Positions 1-10,150 of a stretch of DNA of 64,000 nucleotides are shown here, piece by piece. Within the stretch, counting starts at the first letter, position 1; every line of letters starts with the position of its first letter. The DNA is from Hofstenia miamia. Taxonomy: Eukaryota > Xenacoelomorpha > Acoela. Both the position numbers and the translations under genes were made by a program. The notes beneath the pieces were generated by a model. That model worked only from the letters and a program-made list of their open reading frames with translations. It did not search any database and was not told the origin of the DNA. The stretch spans positions 1,680,593 through 1,744,592 of the forward strand of contig SCFE01000048.1 of assembly GCA_004352715.1 (NCBI GenBank), written 5' to 3'.

Positions 1-3000
1 AATATAATTGAAAAAAATGATCGTAATAGTTAATAACTACAAATATTTGTAAAACAAGAATTATGAATGGTGCACAAAGCATGAAACATTCGATTGATAG
101 AATATGAAATATACCAGTGGCGAAGTGTGGGCCACATTGCCTAGTGTGCAGTGCAAAGTTGCTATTGGCTCGGTTTGGTTTCGTCATTGTATTTAAATAA
201 AAATACGTCAAAACTGAAGCGAACGTTTCAAAATTTACAATGGAAATCACTGCAGTCATTGCTTGAACTTGAAGCCATCCATAACATGATTAAATGTATA
301 ATTTTTTTAAATACTCTACATTAACGTAAAATCAGATATCAAGTAAAATATTTGAAATGGATACCTTAGTTTATTTGACAACAACACTACGAAATATCAG
401 ACAGGACCAGTACGAGATCAACTTTTCAATTTCAACCAAGATCAGGACTCATTTGCTATTATTTTCGAACCTCTGTATTTGGCATGGAAGCAGAGATATA
501 ATTGGATCTAACATTTTAAGATCCGATCTGAACTTTTAAAAAAAAATTAGTTTTCAATCCGAAACCGATCCGAATTTAAATAAGTATTCTAACAATAAAC
601 AAACAAACTTAAAAAATATTTATGTTTTTTAATCCGATTGGAAATTTTAAGTGCTTCAACACTATTTTGAGATTAAGAAATGGACATATACTTACGAAAT
701 AGTCTATGCAAATCAACTTATTTGTAAGCTTTGCAATAATCTAGTTCCAAAATTGTCATCAACTATAATCATAATATATTTATAGAGCTTAAATAGTTTA
801 GTTTCTTATAAAAATATCCACTTTGCAATGTCACTATGAATTGAAATTTTTTCAAACAAGATAAATTTACTTCAAAATTGCAGCTAAGGCGATGAAAACA
901 AGAATAGCACAAATAATGGCAAATGAAGGAACAACGCCTAAATTTATTTGCAAGACATTAAAGAAATTGTTGTAGAGTGTATTAAAATCCATGATAGAAA
1001 AACTAATTTTTCAAACAAAATTTGAGATTTAAATATAAATTTTGAATTTTACTGAAATTGGATCAATATTTTCAATTATATAGCAGCAACATTAAATAAA
1101 TTCACACCCAATGAATAGTATGCCGACGGAATGGTTCCATACACATTTTGTATTAGTGATTATAATAATGACAAACATTCTGAGTACTAAGTTGCTCTTT
1201 TCATTGCAAGTTGCTTAGAGTGCATATTAAAACTAGATATTTTGATTGAAGAGCATCCCAAATTATATTAGTATTTTTACATTTTGCAGTGTTTGCCAAA
1301 GCTAAGGTATTCCACTTGCTTCATCATCATGTAGTACATTTTAGAGAGAATCCTTTTCAGAATTCTGCTCTTCCATTTGCAAGTTTGTACAAACAAATAT
1401 TTGTGGTTGCTATACTATTTTACCATTATGTGATGGCTAACCATAATCGCATTTTCAGATTTGAAGTATTGGTCACTAATTTTATAAGTTGTTGGAAAGA
1501 ATAACGCGGAACCTGTTGTATGAACAATGAGACTCAATTACAAAATTTCACTTAGATTGAGATTATTAAATTAAGATTCAATGTAAATGTGCGCGTAATT
1601 TATAAAATGTACAAATACACAAGTTTTAAAAATTTTTGGATCCGAAGTTACTCTAAATGACCTAACCGTAAACATTAGTAAGCTAATGCTCATATTCTAC
1701 AGCTTTTGTCTAGCATTGATGAGGCTTATAAACACGTTCAACCAGGGATGCGTGTTGTGCACATAACACAGTTTGAGTTTGTCTGGTTTACTGCTAATAA
1801 CTGCTTCAGACACTAAAATAGTCTAATAAATTAGAATAAAGCCCACTCCCAACATTTTTTTAGCCTAACACCACAGCCAATGTATTTTCATGTAGAACTT
1901 AAAAAAGTGTCTCTATTTTTATTGATGTTTGCTTGGCGGGGAATTAAGTTAGTGTGGTGTGACGCTTGATTTCTTATTCGAGGTGCGGGGATCATAAGCG
2001 CACACCTCGAAATGATCTATTTCCTTCTCGTGAACCAATCAATAACGTTCGGCTACAAATGTAGGATGCAATTTCAATGTTTACGCTAAATTTCGTAGTG
2101 TGCGTTAATATGAACGCACACATTGCTCTTTGAATTTCCATTGAAGTGTGGATGTCGAAATACCTAGTTATTGCGACATTCAGGATTGAAGTAGTTATGA
2201 CATTTAAATTTATCAGTCATATGAACGCTAAACAAGATAATACATGCACTAGCCAATTAAACCAATGTATAGTTTATGGATCAAAACAATCGAAATGCTT
2301 CAATTTTACCAAAATTGTCATTTAGACACATGTTTTATAAGAAAGTGCTTTACACAGTGCGTTATAAAAATGGCAACTCAATTAGATTTGTTACCTGAAT
2401 TAAAAATTCGATTGAGTATTTAATAACAAATTACAAATTTATAAAAATATAGTGATGCGGTATTAAATTTACTCAGTTCCCAAATAAGCGATAGGAAAAA
2501 CCGCTCTAAAATCATAAAAATGCTGGTTAGAAGGTGTGCGGCGCACACTTCGCACATAAAGAGAATACGCAATTTCGCAACGCAAAATGTTATCAGAGCC
2601 ATTTCATCCAATAGCTAATGGGAATTAAAAATATAGCCTGCTACTCACATTGAAAATAATCATCAGTTTAATAATCAAGGAACAGATACAGGAGCTGATC
2701 CAGAAAAACATGATGGTGGGTATGAGCTGATAGATTACCCGTTTTTCTTGTTTCACGCAAATAAATGTATACTTCTATATTGTAAAAATAAATAGAGTCT
2801 AAAACGTATGAAAATCAACCAATATGATAGGAATGAAATATGTTTAAAAATAATAATTTAGCGCTAAATTTTAAATTTTATTTAACAAGCAAAACCCCAA
2901 AGACCAAAGTTGAAAAATACTTAAACACTATTTGTGGGCTAATGATTTTACCCTACAAGCAATATATGCTACCTTAGAATTGCCACTTCAAATGTAACCT

Positions 3001-3179
3001 GGGATTCGAATGTTTAACTAAACTACTAATTGAAGTAATTATTAAACAAGACTTAATTAATCCATCACTCCCACCCGTTGGCATGTTCAACACATATCAT
3101 ATTAAAAATTTATACGTTAGTATATTAAAGTTACAAAGGCAGAAATCATGCAATATTTTGCGGGAAACTGAACGGTAGG
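1..3179. other. AT-rich non-coding sequence, no gene seen
   Basis: No convincing coding region. The open frames here are short (about 60-75 codons), low in complexity and lack recognisable motifs. The only structure I can support is the group of short GC-rich palindromes between about 1979 and 2553, listed separately. Confidence 0.6.
1979..2553. repeat. Cluster of three GC-rich short palindromes
   Basis: Three hairpin-capable inverted repeats share a GTGTGCG/CGCACAC theme: one near 1979-2010 (CGAGGTG against CACCTCG), a perfect 9-bp stem with a 6-nt loop near 2098-2122 (GTGTGCGTT against AACGCACAC), and one near 2533-2554 (GTGTGC against GCACAC with a 3-nt loop). They stand out from the AT-rich surroundings. 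They may be subterminal parts of a small non-autonomous transposon, but I could not find flanking terminal repeats. Confidence 0.4.
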
Positions 3180-3214
3180 AATTTTTCTGCTGCTATAATT
3201 TCTTTTCGTAATTC

Positions 3215-3442
3215 ATGTCTACTACCAAACTCAAAGACGCTATCTGCTTTACTTGCAATGCTGCCATTAAAGACAAATTCATTTTTACTTGTGCCTACTG
3301 TAATGTTAGCTACCATTTAACTAAAAGTTGTTCACATTTTTCTACCAACTACTCTGAAATGCTCATCAAACTCAAAGATCAGATCATCACTTTCTGCAAC
3401 GCTTGCACTGACGCTGACAAAAAGTTCATCTTTAGAAGATGA
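3215..3442 (+). pseudogene. LINE A ORF1 zinc-finger part
   Basis: The 75-codon frame starts at an ATG just inside the apparent 5' end of LINE A. Cysteines and histidine are spaced as in a PHD-like finger: C11 and C14, C26 and C29, H34, C39, then C61 and C64. Fingers of this kind open ORF1 of several CR1-like LINEs and probably help bind nucleic acid. The frame stops early at about 3440. A shift near 3420 into the next frame continues with a lysine/leucine-rich, coiled-coil-like stretch (reading SSSLEDELASHKK), so the stop is a frameshift mutation rather than the natural end. Confidence 0.65.
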
Positions 3443-3494
3443 ACTCGCATCACATAAGAAAACTCTGAATGATCTTAACCACTCTATACATGAA

Positions 3495-3767
3495 TTGTCG
3501 AAGCTAAATCAGAAAATTTTGGTTGACTTAAAAGTAATAATCTGTCAATGTAAAAATCACATTGACTCTGAAACTTCGGAAAAAAGAATATCTTCAAATA
3601 AAAATCACCACAATATTTCTCTTGGGATCCGGATTCGAGGAATTCCTGAGGCACATCCACACTCTTACCCTGATATCCGTCTTCAATTCGATTATGACAT
3701 GATCCTTAAAATATTCGATCACTTGGGTGTTCCAGACGTCATTATTCAAGATTTTTACCGTCGTTGA
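3495..3767 (+). pseudogene. LINE A ORF1 C-terminal, RNA-binding-like part
   Basis: Continuation of ORF1 in a shifted frame. After a coiled-coil-like leader the text IRIRGIPE resembles the first strand of the RRM-like fold found in LINE ORF1 proteins, followed by a conserved-looking FDHLGVPD segment. The frame ends at a TGA near 3767, and similar coding (FATNRNRTVIVHI) resumes after it, indicating another lesion. ORF1 proteins coat the element RNA; here the protein would be truncated and non-functional. Confidence 0.55.
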
Positions 3768-4039
3768 CGTTTTGCTACTAATCGAAATCGGACTGTTATT
3801 GTTCACATCAATTCAGAATGGGATTATCGCGCGTCATTAGTCGTTCATCAAAGCTTAAATCTTTCTCTTCTACTGTCTTCATTTCTCGTGATCTCTCTCC
3901 CTCCGATCTCTAGATTGAATCTAATATTCTACGAGTCCGCCGTGAGCTACTACATTCTGGTTTTCCTCGCTCTGAACTTAAAATCAAGTTTCCTACACTT
4001 CTCCTAAAAAAATGCCCTGTCGACTTGTCACTCCCTTCT

Positions 4040-4720
4040 TCCTCTGTCAATAATTCTTCGAATTGACTATCTCAATCAACTCTCCATCTATTATCCGGCA
4101 ACTGTCGCAGTCTTAGAAACCTTTATCAGCTCTTTAGACAATCCTCCTTCTATTATCTGTCTTACTGAAACTTGGCTTGATGACTCTTTTCCTAATTCAT
4201 CACAATTTCTTTCTCCTAATTTCACTGTTGTTGCCAGATCTGATCGTCCCTCTCAACGTTATGGAGGCACGTTAATAGCTTTAAACTCAACTTCTGGTCT
4301 AAACTTTTCATCCCCTAAACCTTGTCACACGTGAGAATTTTGTTGTCATATCATTCTTTCTTACATCAATTCTAGCTTTCTCATCATTTGCCTGTACAAC
4401 CCTCCCTCTCTAAGTAAATATCGCATCAGTTTCCCCACTCTTTCTACAACTATCAGCTCAATTCTTGATACCTTTCATTCTTATAATTCCAGTCATGGAA
4501 TTTCTAATTCATCAGTATCCATCACTGGTGATTTTAATCTTCCAAATTCTGATTGGAACACTCTATTTTCCTCTGATCCATACGAATTGCAAATCATTGA
4601 ATTTTTATCTAACCTCAATCTCTATCAGTTTGTGACATTTCCAACTCACTCATCAGGTAATACTTTAGACCCCCATTCTCCTCTGATCACAATTTTCTTC
4701 TAATTGATATAGCCTTTCTG
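4040..4720 (+). pseudogene. LINE A apurinic-like endonuclease domain
   Basis: Translation in more than one frame shows signature pieces of the LINE endonuclease: ICLTETWLDD near 4153-4185 (catalytic glutamate box), GDFNLPNSDW near 4527-4556 (catalytic Asp/Asn box), and TFPTHSSGNTLD near 4637-4673. This enzyme would nick target DNA to prime reverse transcription. The pieces lie in different frames separated by stops, so the domain is broken. The final SDH box is not clear. Confidence 0.7.
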
Positions 4721-5175
4721 TTTTATACCTCCAGTAGTCTACCTCGCACAAGTTACTCTTATTCACTTGGAGATTATAACTCTTTCAATCAGTTCATCAT
4801 TGTGTCTTGATCCTTTTTATGTTTACTCTTCTATCGATTTGCTTCAATCAATTTACGCCCTTATCTCCCATGGATGCTCTCTTTTTATTCCTCGCAAAGG
4901 AAGGCGTCGGCAAAATCTACTTTTCTTCTATTCTTCACATTCCGTTTATATTCATAACAAGTTTAGGTTCCTTCAGCGCCTTTCTGTTCACCCTGTCGGT
5001 AAACCACACTTACAGAATCGTTTGACTCACATATCATCAGAATTATCCGACTCAATTGAACTTGATAAAGTTTCCTTTCTTCAGTCGTTTTCTTCAAATA
5101 TTTCTCTTAATGCTTCACACAAACTGATCAAATCACTATCTAAAAGTAAATCTATTCCCTCTAAACTCGAATTTA

Positions 5176-6273
5176 ATGGTAAAGTTGCTCATTCACCCAG
5201 AACTATTTCTAACCTTTTTAATGAATACTTCTCCTCTGTTTTTTTTTACCATCAGTTTTTCCAACAATTCACATTCAAATTCAGAATCTTTAAATCTATC
5301 TGAAATAATTCTCAATTCTTTTTCTCCACATACAATCTTTAAAATCATCTCATCTCTGAAGTCTCATTCCACTCCATTCGATCAATTGTCCACTTCTCTC
5401 ATTAAAAACATTGCGTCTTCCCTTGCTGATCCTTTATTCCATCTTTTCCGTTCCCTCCTCCTCCTAACATCCACATTCCCTAAAATTGGAAAACTTCTTT
5501 AGTTGTTCCTATTTTCAAAACACCTTTGTTCTTCTTACCGGCCGATCTCTATTCTTTCTCACCTATCGCTAACCTTTGAAGGAGTTATATTTAACGCTAT
5601 TTTTCCTATCCTTCGTCCACTTATATCAAAATCTCAGTATGGATTCATGCCGCATAAATCTACTGCTCTTTCCCTTCTACAATTTCTCGATAGTGTCTAA
5701 TTTCATTTTGATCATAATGTTCCTCTTTTTTGCGTTTATCTTGATTTTCAAAAAGCCTTCGATAAAGTTCCCCATTGTATATTACTGAGTAAACTCTCGA
5801 AACTTGGCTTAGACTCTTCCTTCATTTCTCTCATCTCTGATTATCACAGATCTCAGTTAGTTTGCATTGACTCAGTGCTTTCTGATGAACTTTCTGTTAA
5901 TTCTGGTGTCCCTCAAGGTTCGATTCTTGGGCCACTCCTCTTCACTCTATTCATCAACGATTTTATGCAGCACGTTTCTGAATCAAATTGTGATTGCATG
6001 CTATATGCTGATGACACTCGTATTTTCTCTTCTATCTCTAATAGTATACAGTCTAGCATTGTTCAAGCTGAATTATGGTCATCTAGCAATGGGCTCCCAT
6101 TCAATATCTCCAAAACTGAAGCTCTTCTAATTTGTTCCTCTAAAACCTTCACACCTTCTGTTGTTTATCTTCATGACAATCCGATTCTGTTTAACCGCAA
6201 TGTCCGTGATCTTGGTGTAATAATTTCTTCCACACTTTCATGGTCCTTATGTCTTCACTTCCCAATTCACTAA
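5176..6273 (+). pseudogene. LINE A reverse transcriptase
   Basis: A single frame runs from 5176 to 6273 with only two premature stops (TAG at 5500-5502, TAA at 5698-5700) and a pair of compensating frameshifts around the first. Readable reverse-transcriptase blocks are DFQKAFDKVPH (about 5742-5774), SGVPQGSILGPLLF (about 5905-5946) and the catalytic LYADD box (6001-6015). The C-terminal half follows in a shifted frame (6240-6602). The enzyme would copy the element RNA at the target site. Coding strength suggests a relatively young insertion, disabled by few changes. Confidence 0.85.
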
Positions 6274-6602
6274 ACTATCGTTCTAAATTAATCCTCTTTA
6301 AATCCTACTGTCTTTCCACTCTCAGTTATAATTCCCAATGCTGGTTTCTAAACTCCTCTTCATCTGTCATACTTGACAGGCTCTTATATCGAGGCCTTCG
6401 CTGGATCTTCTCCTCTAATAAATCTTTCCTAAAACTACTTCTTAAAGCTAGACTTCTGCCAATTTCTCTGTACCTCAAGTTTTTGGATCTCACTTTTCTG
6501 AACAAACTACTTCTTGACACCTATGATTTCGATTTTTCCAACTTCCTCAAATTCTCTAATCCTACATATTATTCTCGTTCTTCCTCTTATGTCTTGTTTC
6601 AA
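6024..6602 (+). repeat. First copy of the duplicated LINE A 3' segment
   Basis: This segment reappears after the single N as 6604-7212. The two are near-identical overall but differ by scattered substitutions and two indels: the first copy lacks about 45 bp present around 6825-6875 of the second, and the second lacks about 28 bp found around 6410-6440 of the first. They look like two alleles or paralogues placed end to end by the assembler. Confidence 0.75.
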
Positions 6603-6603
6603 N

Positions 6604-7212
6604 TTTCTCTTCTATCTCTAATAGTATACAGTCTAGCATTGTTCAAGCTGAATTATGGTCATCTAGCAATGGGCTCCCATCCAATATCTCCAAAACTGAA
6701 GCTGTTCTAATTTTTTCCTCTAAAACCTTCACACCTCCTGTTTTTTATCTTCATGACAATCCGATTCTGTTTAACCGCAATGTCAGTGATCTAAGTGTAA
6801 TAATTTCTTCCACACTCTCACGGTCTAAACATGTAGGACTAAAAACCAAGAAGTTCTCTTCTTCTCTCTTTTTTCTTATGTCTTCACTTCCCAATTCACT
6901 AAACTATCGTTCTAAATTAATCATCTTTAAATCCTACTGTCTTTCCACTCTCTGCTATAATTCCCAATGCTGGTTTCTAAATTCTTCTTCATCTATCATA
7001 CTTGACAGGCTCTTATATGGGGGCCTTCGCTGGATCTTCTTAAACTACTTCTTAGAGCTAGACTTCTGCCAATTTCCCTGCACCTCAAGTTTTTAGATCT
7101 CACTTTTCTGAACAAACTACTTCTTGACACCTATGATTTCGATTTTTCCAATTTCCTCAAATTCTCTAATCCTACATATTATTCTCGTTCTTCCTCTTAT
7201 ATCTTGTTTCAA
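6604..7212 (+). repeat. Second copy of the duplicated LINE A 3' segment
   Basis: Begins immediately after the N at 6603 with the sequence found from 6024, and ends where the first copy breaks off (CTTGTTTCAA). Beyond 7212 the element continues uniquely to the (ATT)n tail, so this copy carries the true 3' end of the LINE. Confidence 0.75.
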
Positions 7213-7510
7213 CTCCCTCGCACTAATAAAGCTATTTGTTCTCACAATTATTTCTTCGGCATAATCCCTCTTGCTAACTTCATTACCTCTAATCTGGAAA
7301 TTGATCTCTGGTCTAACCCTTGTATTTTCAAAAGTCAGCTCCTCTCTTTCCGTCTTTCTTCCATATCTCAACATGGCCTTCATTATAAATGCGATCTTTT
7401 CCCTTTTTGTACTTGTTCCTCCTGTCACTAATTTCCTTTGTTCATTTTTTTCTCTCTGTGTAAATTTATTTAATTCATTTTATTTGTATACACCACGTTA
7501 TGGTAGAATA

Positions 7511-7511
<1 letters not shown>

Positions 7512-7567
<56 letters not shown>
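7512..7567 (+). repeat. (ATT)n microsatellite, LINE A 3' tail
   Basis: About 18 uninterrupted ATT units directly follow the end of LINE A. Short-unit tails are a known property of CR1/L2-type LINEs and mark the 3' boundary here. Confidence 0.9.
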
Positions 7568-7570
<3 letters not shown>

Positions 7571-8904
7571 AACGTACGGTAATATGTGCAGAAGCGGATA
7601 TACAGATTTGGGACAGACTATTTAACAAATACTTGAAACGAATTTTTGTAACAAATGTAGTTAAATTTACAATGTTTTTGGTCAAAAAAACTTACAAATT
7701 ATCAATTTCAGAACGTACCAAAAGCGAATCTGCAAAGAAACTATAGGTTAATATTAAAAACAAATTCTATAAATGTTTCCCCAAATATACTCCAACTGTT
7801 TCAAATGTAACCCTGTAAGTAAACAAAAAAATCCAGGCCTGTATTACAACAATGAGAAGAAAGAGTTCCCAGTAAACTAAATTTTCTGACCTTAACGATG
7901 TCAGTGTAGTTAGCGGTAACAAAATAGATTTTAAAATGTGCGATATTTACAAATGTCCTTTCACTACAATAAAATATTAGTTTGTTGCTAAGCTGCATAT
8001 AATAATACATTTTATTTTAAACAAAATATACAAAAATATTTAATACAAAATATAATTCAAATTTAGCAATAAATTGTTTGAAAATGGTTGGCATACAAGT
8101 CATAGAGGTGCTTTCTATACTGCATTCAATACAAATCACATGGAGATCAAGTGATGAAATAAGAAAATGAAACACAAGAGAAAAAAATTGACAACATGAT
8201 AACTTTTGACAACTTCAGTAAGCAATCACATAAAGTTACAGCAAGTGAATAGTTGAATGCTTTGGAATAAATAGATTTTGCAAAAACAGATTAATTTCTT
8301 CATCATCAGGGAGACATTTGAAGACAAGATCAGAAAGAAACAACATGGTCAAAATAAACAAACTGTTTGCAATCCACAGCCAAATTTTTTTCAATAGCAA
8401 CTCCTTACTTTTGCAAATAAGTGACTCAATATAAAATAATGATTTTTTTAATTCAAATTATTTCAATTTAGTGTTGATTTATTTGTGGATGATTCTATTA
8501 ATGAAATTATTGTTGCCAATTATTGCTTTAAGCTTAATATTCTTTTCTAGTTTCTTTGCATTGGTTTTTTGTTAGTGTAACATAATCGTAATCTTAGCAT
8601 ATGTGGTCAAATTGAGAAAAAAGAAAGAAGAAACCAAGACTGAATATTGAAATAAAATATTAATTGTAAAAACATATGCATAAGATTAATTAGTTATTTT
8701 TGTAAATTTATAATGCAGTAATCTTTTGATATTAATTAATTTGGCGAAACGGCATTAGACTAGATCGCTACTGCTAATTAAGTCAGAATTGCGTAATCGG
8801 CAGATGAACAGAAATTTAAACGTTCGGAATTGTAAACAAGTGGAATTAGCAGAATTAACAGGTACTGGTTAAATATTTGATTGTTGTTAATTCTTTTACT
8901 ATAA
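7568..8904. other. AT-rich non-coding sequence
   Basis: Between the LINE A tail and the assembly gap. Open frames are short and without motifs. I see no repeat or gene here. Confidence 0.55.
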
Positions 8905-9904
8905 NNNNNNNNNNNNNNNNNNNNNNNNNNNNNNNNNNNNNNNNNNNNNNNNNNNNNNNNNNNNNNNNNNNNNNNNNNNNNNNNNNNNNNNNNNNNNNNN
9001 NNNNNNNNNNNNNNNNNNNNNNNNNNNNNNNNNNNNNNNNNNNNNNNNNNNNNNNNNNNNNNNNNNNNNNNNNNNNNNNNNNNNNNNNNNNNNNNNNNNN
9101 NNNNNNNNNNNNNNNNNNNNNNNNNNNNNNNNNNNNNNNNNNNNNNNNNNNNNNNNNNNNNNNNNNNNNNNNNNNNNNNNNNNNNNNNNNNNNNNNNNNN
9201 NNNNNNNNNNNNNNNNNNNNNNNNNNNNNNNNNNNNNNNNNNNNNNNNNNNNNNNNNNNNNNNNNNNNNNNNNNNNNNNNNNNNNNNNNNNNNNNNNNNN
9301 NNNNNNNNNNNNNNNNNNNNNNNNNNNNNNNNNNNNNNNNNNNNNNNNNNNNNNNNNNNNNNNNNNNNNNNNNNNNNNNNNNNNNNNNNNNNNNNNNNNN
9401 NNNNNNNNNNNNNNNNNNNNNNNNNNNNNNNNNNNNNNNNNNNNNNNNNNNNNNNNNNNNNNNNNNNNNNNNNNNNNNNNNNNNNNNNNNNNNNNNNNNN
9501 NNNNNNNNNNNNNNNNNNNNNNNNNNNNNNNNNNNNNNNNNNNNNNNNNNNNNNNNNNNNNNNNNNNNNNNNNNNNNNNNNNNNNNNNNNNNNNNNNNNN
9601 NNNNNNNNNNNNNNNNNNNNNNNNNNNNNNNNNNNNNNNNNNNNNNNNNNNNNNNNNNNNNNNNNNNNNNNNNNNNNNNNNNNNNNNNNNNNNNNNNNNN
9701 NNNNNNNNNNNNNNNNNNNNNNNNNNNNNNNNNNNNNNNNNNNNNNNNNNNNNNNNNNNNNNNNNNNNNNNNNNNNNNNNNNNNNNNNNNNNNNNNNNNN
9801 NNNNNNNNNNNNNNNNNNNNNNNNNNNNNNNNNNNNNNNNNNNNNNNNNNNNNNNNNNNNNNNNNNNNNNNNNNNNNNNNNNNNNNNNNNNNNNNNNNNN
9901 NNNN
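8905..9904. other. Assembly gap, 1000 N
   Basis: Exactly 1000 N, a conventional filler length, so the true distance is unknown. The open frame at 9905 enters from inside this gap. Confidence 0.98.
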
Positions 9905-10150
9905 AAGGGCATGAGGATGGAGACAACGCCAAAAAGACCACCCTCAACCAAATGTCAATTAAAGGGCAGGCGGATAAACGAGGGCCAACATCAGGATACC
10001 AATCGTCAATTAAAGGGCGTGAGGTTGGAGGAAAAGTCAAGCTCTTCAATGGAACACTCCCCCAAATCCAGCGGAACTCGAAGCCAATTAAAGGGCAGAG
10101 AGATGCAGCTAAATCAACAAGTCCGCACTTGCAATTAAAGGCAGCAAGGA
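9905..10150 (+). repeat. Interspersed CAATTAAAGGGC repeats in the orphan ORF
   Basis: The motif TCAATTAAAGGGC or close variants recurs near 9957, 10008, 10086 and 10131, with a further AAGGGCATGAGG at 9905. Spacing is irregular (about 43-80 bp). The repeats encode SIKG/PIKG in the long frame and QLKG in the alternative +2 frame, which is also open from 9905 to 10138. They look like remnants of a degenerate tandem array that continues into the gap. Confidence 0.6.

Larger units (their letters stand above)
3180..7567 (+). mobile_element. LINE A: CR1/L2-clade non-LTR retrotransposon, degenerate
   Basis: In order on the + strand: a cysteine-rich zinc-finger ORF1 (3215-3442), a frameshifted coiled-coil/RNA-binding part (3420-3767), an apurinic-type endonuclease (about 4040-4720), a linker, a reverse transcriptase with the YADD active site (5176-6273), a C-terminal region present twice across the N at 6603, and an (ATT)n tail. 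Such an element copies itself by target-primed reverse transcription. Many stops and frameshifts show it is dead. The A/T-microsatellite tail and PHD-like ORF1 finger suit the CR1/L2 group; the exact clade is an inference. Confidence 0.85.

Noticed and set aside
3000-3015. GGATTCGAATG resembling a tRNA B-box complement
   Set aside because: The expected G-G before the TTCGA loop and an acceptor stem are absent.
7470-7685. Poly-asparagine or poly-tyrosine frames
   Set aside because: Translations of the (ATT)n microsatellite.
8778-10049. Long frames on both strands around 8.8-10.0 kb
   Set aside because: They consist almost wholly of N from the 1000-N gap.
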